Assembly (NCBI GenBank): GCA_905221605.1
Contig: CAJNDS010001557.1
Location: 1-64,000 of the forward strand
DNA length: 64,000 bases
Reading direction: 5' to 3'
Source of the DNA: Symbiodinium natans
Taxonomy: Eukaryota > Sar > Dinophyceae > Suessiales > Symbiodiniaceae
Below, piece by piece: positions 57,665 to 64,000 of the stretch. The notes beneath the pieces were generated by a model, which saw only the letters and a list, made by a program, of their open reading frames with translations, ran no database searches and was not told the DNA's origin. The translations under genes were made by a program, and so were the position numbers. Numbering within the stretch: the first letter of the stretch is position 1; each line of letters opens with the position of its first letter.

Positions 57665-58044
57665 CTGGATAAGACGATTAGATTAGGCAGGTTATAACCC
57701 TGGTTATAAGTCGGGCAACCCATGTTATAACCCCGATAACTTGACCCAAAGTTCACCCCTAACTTCTCTACTACTTATATCCTTAGTTACTGGGGTTTGG
57801 GGTGAGTTATGTAAGTGTGCCAGGGGAGTTATAAGCTAGTTAGGGTTTAGTTATAGTCAAGTTAGGGTCTAGTTGCGGGTTCGCGTTGTTGTTGCTTCTG
57901 CAGAAGCCATTGTTGGCCGAGAGCGGGTCATTTTTTGGTGGCAGCTTTACTGTCCATGCGTGCGCTGAGTGTGGGTTTAGCGAGGATGGCTGGCGTTGTC
58001 GTTTGAGGTCAGCGCAGGAAGTGTTCTGAAAGAGACACGTCAGT

Positions 58045-58299
58045 CGCACGTCTTGCTGCCATTTGCTGTCGTTTGTGTTCAAGCCGAAGTGTCATTTGGG
58101 GTCATGAACGCAATACGGAGATCGCACCACGAAAGGGTGGAGCGACGGCCTTGCAGCTGATATCATTTGCGAGGTATTGCATTTTCATTTCACACCATGC
58201 CCACCCTTTCGTGGTGCGATGTCCGTATTGCGTTCATGACCCCAACTGACACTTCTTCGGCTTGAACACAAACGACAGCAAATGGCGGCAAGACGTGCG
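58045..58299. repeat. internal long inverted repeat (hairpin) of the TA element
   Basis: Left arm 58045-58140 and right arm 58201-58299 are reverse complements with only a handful of mismatches and a 3-base indel. The loop is 60 bp. The arms include GGTCATGAACGCAATACGG and CAAACGACAGCAAATGG. Confidence 0.95.
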
Positions 58300-58309
58300 T
58301 TTGTTTTCA

Positions 58310-58525
58310 GCTTTGGGGCCCTGTCGGCCCGGTGTCGGCCTGTGTCGGCCCGCTTCGGGGACTACGCTGGCTGGCCCTGGGTCCGCGTGTCGGCCCGTGT
58401 CGGCCCAACGGTTTTCCATGGTCATTTCTAAGGATTTTAACGGTTTCCCTTTGTCGGCCCGTGTCGGCCCATCGGCGCGCATGATTAGGTGTTTGGGCTC
58501 CTGTCGGCCCGGTGTCGGCCTGCTC
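58310..58525 (+). repeat. TGTCGGCCCG-type short repeats inside the TA element
   Basis: About ten copies of (G)TGTCGGCC(C/T)G in three clusters (58320, 58388, 58455, 58502). They are absent from the flanking compound units. Confidence 0.8.
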
Positions 58526-58681
58526 TGCCAGCCAGATCCCAAAAAACCATGTTTCCTTCCGAAAAAACATGTTGACTGTCGATGCTCCTTCTGAGTCTTG
58601 GTGACGACTGAATGAATTTCCTGGTTTGCTCGAAGCAGCTGGCTCAGTCCTTCTTGTCTTCTGCCTCGACTCCTTGAAGCC

Positions 58682-59008
58682 ATGATGGCCGAGGTGCACC
58701 AGTATGAGGCTGAAGACCCCTTGCCGGCCCAAGAAGATGCGGAAGCTTCTCCGGGTGAGGCGTTGGTGCCAGCACCGAAGAAGGAAAAGCTTTGCCAGCT
58801 TTTCCGCTGTGTCTGCAGCCCCGACCTGGCCGATAGTGTTTCTTCTTTCCAGCCTTGCCAGCAGAATCCCTGGACCACGCCTGCCTGGCGGCGGCTCACC
58901 TCCTCTGCTTGCATTGAAAAGGTGTGTAAATCTGCCAATTTCGGTCCTGCATGGCAAGCCATCAACACCTTGAAAGACAAAAACACACACCGGCGAAAAC
59001 ATAGTTAG
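58682..59008 (+). CDS. 108-codon frame within the TA element, possible captured gene fragment
   Basis: Reads MMAEVHQYEAEDPLPAQEDA then EASPGEALVPAPKKEKLCQL and AWQAINTLKDKNTHRRKHS, ending in TAG. Composition is protein-like (acidic N-terminus, then mixed), unlike the surrounding repeats. It shows no transposase features. The complement is also open (58234-58986). It could be a captured exon or chance. Confidence 0.3.
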   Translation: MMAEVHQYEAEDPLPAQEDAEASPGEALVPAPKKEKLCQLFRCVCSPDLADSVSSFQPCQQNPWTTPAWRRLTSSACIEKVCKSANFGPAWQAINTLKDKNTHRRKHS

Positions 59009-59108
59009 GTCGAAGTTACGGATCCACCCTAGCTAGGTTATCAGTTACTTAACATAACTAGAGTATAAGTCACGTATAACCCCGGTAACCGGAACGTCTT
59101 ATCCAGTA

Positions 59109-59169
59109 TTTGTTTACAAGGCACGCACGTGCAGCATAGCCTTTAAGTGTCCATCTTACAGGGGGGGGT

Positions 59170-59204
<35 letters not shown>

Positions 59205-59688
59205 GGGGGGGGGTTATCTTACAGGGGGGGGAGGAAGGGGGGGGGGGCGGGGGGGGCTGTGCGCCCGGCAAGGTATAAGGTTTTTAGAGTGTGTGTGACT
59301 CAAGCACTCGAACGTGTCCTCGAAAACACACTTTTTCAGTGTAAAAAAGTGCGTTTCCTATATGTTTTTTTTTTGGTAAGGTCAGCGAAGAAAGCAAGCG
59401 AACTCATTTTCGAAAATGCACTTTTTTCATGTGGAAAAGTGCGGTTTCAGGTATGATGTTAAAGTTTGTGTGTGCGTGTGTGTGGCCGAAGCACTCCAAC
59501 GTGTCCTCGAAAACGCACTTTTTTTGTGTAGAAAAGTGCGTTTCCGATGTGTTTTTTTGTCAGGTCAGCGAGGAAAGCAAACAAATCCATCCATCCGACT
59601 CATCTTCCATCTGTGTCTCCACTCACACACAATGGCGGAAAGAAAGCTTGGGAAGGGGGGGGGGGTGGTGTGGGAGAAAAGAGTGGGG

Positions 59689-59723
<35 letters not shown>

Positions 59724-60570
59724 GGGGGGGGGGGGGGTGGGGGGGCGGGGGGGGGGGGGGAGGGGGGGTGCGGGGGTGGGGGGGGGGTGGGGGGTGGGGG
59801 CGGGGGGTGGTGCCTTGGACGCTTAACGTCTATTCTGCGCGTGCTCTTTGTTTTCTTGGATTCTTCCCGATGGGTTCTCGTTTTCTTGGATTCTTCCCGA
59901 TGGGTTCTCGTTTGAGGAGTTTTGACGTGAGGCCGCGGGGACGACACGGTCAAGGGAGAGGGTTCGGAACATTTTGCTGGGAGAGGGGCGTGGCGGGGAG
60001 CGTGACATTCCCTTGATGGGCAGGGGAGTGGGGACACGTGGATGTTCCTCCGTGCCCTCCGCGTTTGCAAGCCCTCCGCGCCCTCCGCGCCTCCGCGCCC
60101 TCCGCCTCCGCGCGCTCCGCGCTCTCCGCACCCTCCGCGCCCTCCGCGCCCTCCGCGCCCCGCCCTCCGCACCCTCCGCGACCTCTGCGCCCTCCGCGCG
60201 GTCCGCGCCCTCCGCGCCCACCTCCGCGCCCTCCGCGCCCTCCGCGCGCTCCGCGCTCTCCGCACCCTCCGCGACCTCCGCCCCTTCCGCGCCCTTCCCG
60301 CCCTCCGCACCCTTCCCGCCCTCCGCGCGCTCCCCGCCCTCCGCGCCCTCCGCGCCCTCCGCGCCTTCCGCGCCCTCCGCGCCCTCCGTGCGCTCTGTGC
60401 CTTCCGCGCCCTCCGCGCCTTTCTCGTCCAGGACACAGTGTGCTGATGCTAAGGGTGCATTGCGTCTATTCTGCGGGTGCGTTGCGTCTATTCTGCGGGT
60501 GTTTCCTTTGTAAAGTATTTGTTTACAAGGCACGCACGTGCAGCATAGCCTTTAAGTGTCCATCTTACCA
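59109..60570 (+). repeat. compound unit 3
   Basis: Same order as unit 2 with nearly identical core and C-rich array (60055-60430). Differences: longer pure G tracts (59161-59260, 59655-59815) and a tandem doubling of a 30-bp phrase ending in CCCGATGGGTTCTCG (59850-59912) present once in unit 2. It ends at CATCTTACC, after which the tract is C-rich instead of G-rich. Confidence 0.9.
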
Positions 60571-60710
60571 CCCCCCCCCTACCAAACCCCCCCCCCCCCC
60601 CTGCCCCCTACCCCCCCCCCACCAACTTTGGCACCTTTGACCTAACGAAACGCGTTTCAAACCTTTTCAAACTATTGCTCAGCGAGGTCGGCAGCTTAAC
60701 CGGAGGCTCT

Positions 60711-60845
60711 TAAATTTAGGGGTAGGGGTTGTAGGGTTTTAGGGTGTAGGGTTTAGGGTTTAGGGTTTAGGGTTTAGGGGTTTAGGGTTTAGGGTGTAGG
60801 GTTTAGGGTTAGGGTTTAGGGTTTAGGGTTTAGGCTTGGTTTAGG
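60711..60845 (+). repeat. interstitial TTTAGGG block
   Basis: About 17 GGGTTTAGG units with GGGTGTAGG variants, one orientation. Confidence 0.9.
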
Positions 60846-61034
60846 GGAGACTGTAGACCATGGGGGGGTGGGATACCTGGGGGGGGGGGGGGGGCGGAAC
60901 GCACAGCGCACAACCATATATAGGGGTGGCCAAAAAGTTGAAAGACTACCTTGTCTAGGGTTTTGTAGTTGTTTTCAGCTTTCTTGTTTTTTGTAAAAGC
61001 ATTTTTCCGCTTAGCAACAATAGACAAGAGGTGA
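60846..61034. other. short spacer
   Basis: G run at 60880-60893, then AT-rich sequence. No gene seen. Confidence 0.5.
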
Positions 61035-61605
61035 AACATCGTCACTAAAACGACTAAGTAGTTTAAGAAAATTTTCGCCCGGCTTTGGTCACTAAAACGA
61101 CTAACTACTTTAGGAAATGTGTCGCCCGGCTTTGGTCACTAAAGCGACTAACTACTTTAGGACATGTGACGCCCGGTTTTGGTTACCAAAACGACTAACT
61201 ACTTTAGGACATGTGTCGCCCGGTTTTGGTCACTAAAACGACGAACTAGTTTAGGAAATGTGTCGCCCGGTTTTGGTCTCAAAAACGACTAACTAATTTA
61301 GGAAAAAAATGTCGCCCGGCTTTGGTCACTAACACGACACTAACTACTTTAGGAAATGTGTCGCCCGGCTTTGGCCACTAAAACGATTAACTACTTTAGG
61401 AATTGTGTCGCCCGGTTTTGGCCACTAAAACGACTAACTACTTTAGGAAATGCGTCGCCCGGCTTTGGCCACAGAAACGACTAACTAGTTTAGGAAATGT
61501 GTCGCCCGGTTTTGGCCACCAAAACAACTAACTACTATAGGAAATGTGTCGCCCGGCTCTGGTCACCAAAACGACACTAACTACTTTAGGAAATGTGTTG
61601 CCCGG
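61035..61605 (+). repeat. 47-bp tandem repeat, about 12 units
   Basis: Unit contains GTCACTAAAACGACTAACTA and TTTAGGAAATGTGTCGCCCG. Spacing is 47 bp (61087 to 61134), with small indels in some units. Confidence 0.95.
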
Positions 61606-62180
61606 CCTCAATGTCCAAAACACATATTTGAGCAAAAGGGGCCAAAGCTGAAAGAGGCCACCCGCCACAACTGGGCTTTCGCCCAAAGTCATGTAGCTAA
61701 ACAGGCCACCCCCCTTGAATGTCCAAAACATGTATTTGAACAAAAGGGGCCAAAACTGAAAGAGGCCACCCGCCACAGCTGGGTTTTGCCCAAAGCCCTG
61801 TAACTAAAGAGGCCAGCCCTCTTCAATGTCCACACTCAAAAACAACATATTTACGGAATCTCTTCCCAAATCTCTTCCCAAATCTGTTACTGTTACGGGC
61901 CATTTTGACAGTCACCCCTTCATAAAGAGGCCAGGGGGGGTGGCCTCTTTAGTTACAGGACTGTGGGCGAAAGCCCACTTGTGGCAGGTGGCCTCTTTCA
62001 GCTTTGGCCCCCCCTACTCAAACATGTGCTTTGGACATTCAGGGGGGGTGCCCTCTTTAGGTACAGGACTTTGGGCGAAAGACCACTTGTGGCAGGTGGC
62101 CTCTTTCAGCTTTGGCCCCTACTCAAACATGCGCTTGGGGGGGGTGGTTGTGGCAGGTGGCCTCTTTCAGCTTTGGCCGG
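61606..62180. repeat. ~115-bp repeat in inverted arms
   Basis: Left arm 61606-61840: two units with AATGTCCAAAACA(C/T), CCAAAGCTGAAAGAGGCCAC and CCCAAAG. Right arm 61930-62180: two and a half units of the reverse complement (GTGGCAGGTGGCCTCTTTCA, TTTGGACATTCAGG). The ~90-bp turn includes TTTACGGAATCTCTTCCCAA, which recurs at 62209 and 62281. Confidence 0.9.
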
Positions 62181-62199
62181 GTTCCTAAACCCTGAACCC

Positions 62200-62355
62200 T
62201 GAAAATATTTACGGAATCTCTTCCCAAATCTGTTTCTGTCACGGGCCTGCGGGGGTCCCAATTTCCTGAACCCTAAAAATATTTACGGAATCTCTTCCCA
62301 AATCTGTTTCTGTTACGGGCCATTTTGACAGTTACCCCTTCATAAAGAGGCCATT
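62200..62355 (+). repeat. repeats of the TTTACGGAATCTCTTCC segment
   Basis: Copies at ~61848, ~62209 and ~62281, each followed by AAATCTGTT(T/A)CTG(T)TACGGGCC. The third extends through the CCTTCATAAAGAGGCCA part of the fold-back arm. Confidence 0.8.
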
Positions 62356-62603
62356 GCCTGAAATAAGGTTTAGGGTTTAGGGTGTCAAAAAAGGGTTGTG
62401 TGGGAGGGGGCGGGGGGTTCCAGTATATCGGGACCATAAATACTTAGTTGTCCAGTAACCTGGGGGAACTAAAGGTTAACCTTTGGGATTATAAGGGGAT
62501 TCTATCACCCCAAAAAGGTTAAAGGTTACCCACTCTACTACTAGGAATACTAGTCGTAATGATTCCGAGCCCCAGACTGAGACGGGGAGGCCTTCCTGAA
62601 CTC

Positions 62604-63165
62604 TGGTTTAGGGTTTAGGGTTTAGGGTTTAGGGTTTAGGGTTTAGGGCTTAGGGTTTAGGGTTTCTGCATCCTTTGGGATTTAGGGTTTGGGGTTTGGT
62701 GGTTAGGGCAAGTGCGCGAAACAGATCAGCAAAACCCCGACACCTCCAAAAACCGAAAAACGCCACAAATCCCAAGCCCTACAGAAGCCCTAAACCCTAA
62801 ACACTAAACCCTAAACACTAAACCCTAAACCCTAAACCCTACATGTCTCGAAGACAGGGCACAGTGGATCGGGCTGCATTCGCTGGAACATGTGAAACTC
62901 GCCTCCGAAGGAAAAGCCTGGCCAAGATGTGTTTGCTCGCGGTTTAAGGTTTAAGGTTTAGGGTTTGGGTGTAGGGTTTAGGGTTTAGCGCTTAGGGCTT
63001 AGGGCTTAGGGTGTAGGGCTTCAGGTTTCTAGGGCTTGTAGGCTTACAGCAATCCAGAAGCAAAAAGGGGTAGCGCCGTTAGGCCTGATTAGGTCCATCA
63101 GCGATCCGAACTCTGAAGCAGGGACTGAGCTTTGGGCGGTTTAGGGTTTAGGGTTTCAGGGTGAT
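62604..63165. repeat. telomere-like repeats in both orientations
   Basis: TTTAGGG at 62604-62672, CCCTAAA at 62785-62842, TTTAGGG again at 62940-63025 and 63138-63165, with GCTTAGGG variants and unique DNA between. Orientation alternates. Confidence 0.85.
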
Positions 63166-63400
63166 TTGGGGTTTCAGGGGTAGGGTAGGTGGGTTCAGTT
63201 GCTCGCTTGAGTATATCTCACAGCATATTGAATCTTAGACCTCATGATAGGATCCTTGCCTTTAAGGGGGTTCCCCCCCCCCCCACACTTGCCGACTGTG
63301 TTGCGAAATGATCATCAATGAGAACTCAGAAACTTGATTCCCAAAGGCCTCACGCCTAGCAAGGCTACAAGGCTGCTCATCATACAGTGGTTCTGGGATT

Positions 63401-63567
63401 ATATATGTATGTATGTATGCATGTATGTATGTATGTTTGCATGTATGTGTATATGTATATATATATATATATAAATTTTCTATGAGCCTGTACAGCCAGA
63501 TTCCAACATACATACATACATACATACATACATACATGCATGCATGCATGCATGCATGCATGCATAC
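63401..63567. repeat. ATGT/ACAT tetranucleotide fold-back
   Basis: (ATGT)n with ATGC variants at 63401-63445, (TA)n, a unique turn, then (ACAT)n at 63508-63536 and (GCAT)n at 63537-63567. The arms are complementary. Confidence 0.9.
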
Positions 63568-63711
63568 ATATCTGAGCCGAAGCAACTGCAACTTGCCAGC
63601 GAGCAGCTGCTAAACGCACTTGGCACGCGGCTGGCTCCTGGCATTGAGATGGAGGGAGGTTTGGGGACGCGGGAAGGGCAGCAAGCAGGTTAGGGTTGGG
63701 TTTGGGGTTTA

Positions 63712-63860
63712 CCTGAAGGTTCATGGTACTTACTAACCAATTATAACTGGGCTTATAACCCTACTTATAATTGGGATAACCCCTATAAGGCCCTTTAGGG
63801 GTATTATAAGTAGGGTTATAAGTACAGTTAATTGGGTAGTAAGCACCATGAACCTTCAAG
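63712..63860. mobile_element. 149-bp MITE with TA target duplication
   Basis: Terminal inverted repeats CCTGAAGGTTCATGGT and (reverse complement of the right end) CTTGAAGGTTCATGGT extend imperfectly inward for about 60 bp. TA flanks both ends (63710-63711, 63861-63862). The interior carries several TTATAACCC/GGGTTATAA motifs like those at the ends of the 57665-59106 element, suggesting a related family. Confidence 0.8.
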
Positions 63861-64000
63861 TAGGGGTTAAGGGTGGGGGGGGGGGGGTATCGGGGGAGTT
63901 GAAACTTGCAAGTCGGGAACCCAAATTCGGGCCTGAATTAGGACACTTCTGGCCCTATCTTAAGAACTACTTTCGAACCCAGCCCCGTCCACACAAGCGA

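Larger units (their letters stand above)
57665..59106. mobile_element. 1442-bp TA-flanked DNA element with 12-bp terminal inverted repeats
   Basis: Begins CTGGATAAGACG and ends CGTCTTATCCAG, a perfect 12-bp inverted repeat. It is flanked by TA on both sides (57663-57664, 59107-59108). Units 1 and 3 carry the uninterrupted site GTAAAGTATTTG at 56203-56204 and 60516-60517, so insertion and target duplication are seen directly. TA duplication is the habit of Tc1/mariner-type (and some related) transposases. Both ends hold GGTTATAACC-like motifs. No transposase is recognisable, so it would be non-autonomous. Inside are a 96-bp hairpin and TGTCGGCCCG repeats. Confidence 0.9.

Noticed and set aside
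55447-60640. Arg/Ala/Pro/Ser-rich proteins over the C-rich arrays and Gly-rich ones over the G tracts
   Set aside because: Open in up to six frames because of extreme base bias; no stop codons arise by composition.
60711-63165. A true chromosome end
   Set aside because: TTTAGGG blocks are degenerate, alternate orientation and are followed by a further 0.8 kb of ordinary sequence to the window edge.

Overview
The window looks like nuclear DNA of a dinoflagellate, probably a symbiodiniacean. This is inferred from the sequence alone. The signs are: TTTAGGG/CCCTAAA repeats scattered inside introns and intergenic DNA; small phase-compatible exons with AG|G acceptors and both GT and GC (possibly GA) donors; readable genes mostly on one strand; and very heavy tandem-repeat content. 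There are no bacterial-type operons, and I found no rRNA, tRNA or spliced-leader gene.

Layout. (1) 0-0.3 kb: a fold-back minisatellite. (2) 1.27-9.3 kb: a spliced minus-strand gene that I can read almost completely as a vacuolar-sorting-receptor (VSR/BP-80)-like membrane protein, about 12 exons, with a 1-kb strand-flipping trinucleotide array in one intron. (3) 9.3-28.5 kb: gene space with TTTAGGG-rich spacers. It holds a Gly/Tyr-rich exon (14.2-14.4 kb), an OTU-family cysteine protease (19.2-19.9 kb) and exons of unknown genes (22.7-23.1 and 25.65-26.08 kb, the latter with an in-frame TAG), all on the minus strand. (4) 28.5-37.5 kb: about 9 kb of back-to-back tandem arrays (42-, 65-, 74-, 14-, 74-, ~50- and ~85-bp units), two of which reverse orientation midway. 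(5) 37.5-55.5 kb: more gene space, mostly minus-strand exons of unrecognised proteins (39.5, 45.4-45.8, 47.6-48.8, 51.2-51.6, 55.2-55.4 kb), a few plus-strand candidates (38.6, 54.2 kb), a retroelement gag-like remnant and a duplicated 0.34-kb segment. (6) 55.6-60.6 kb: 1.4-kb compound units made of a C-rich array, a unique stretch and G-rich tracts. One copy is split by a 1442-bp element with 12-bp terminal inverted repeats and a TA target duplication; two paralogous empty sites lie in this same window. (7) 60.6-64 kb: TTTAGGG blocks, a 47-bp array, an inverted ~115-bp repeat and a 149-bp TA-flanked MITE.

The most unusual theme is orientation reversal. Micro- and minisatellites of completely different sequence repeatedly switch strand within one locus, forming potential hairpins of 0.1-2 kb. 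In the 42-bp array the two arms share the same rare variant units in the same order, so the arrangement came from inverted duplication rather than independent repeat growth.

Exons were read by eye from splice motifs and family knowledge. Boundaries marked approximate may be off by a few codons, and exons may be missing.
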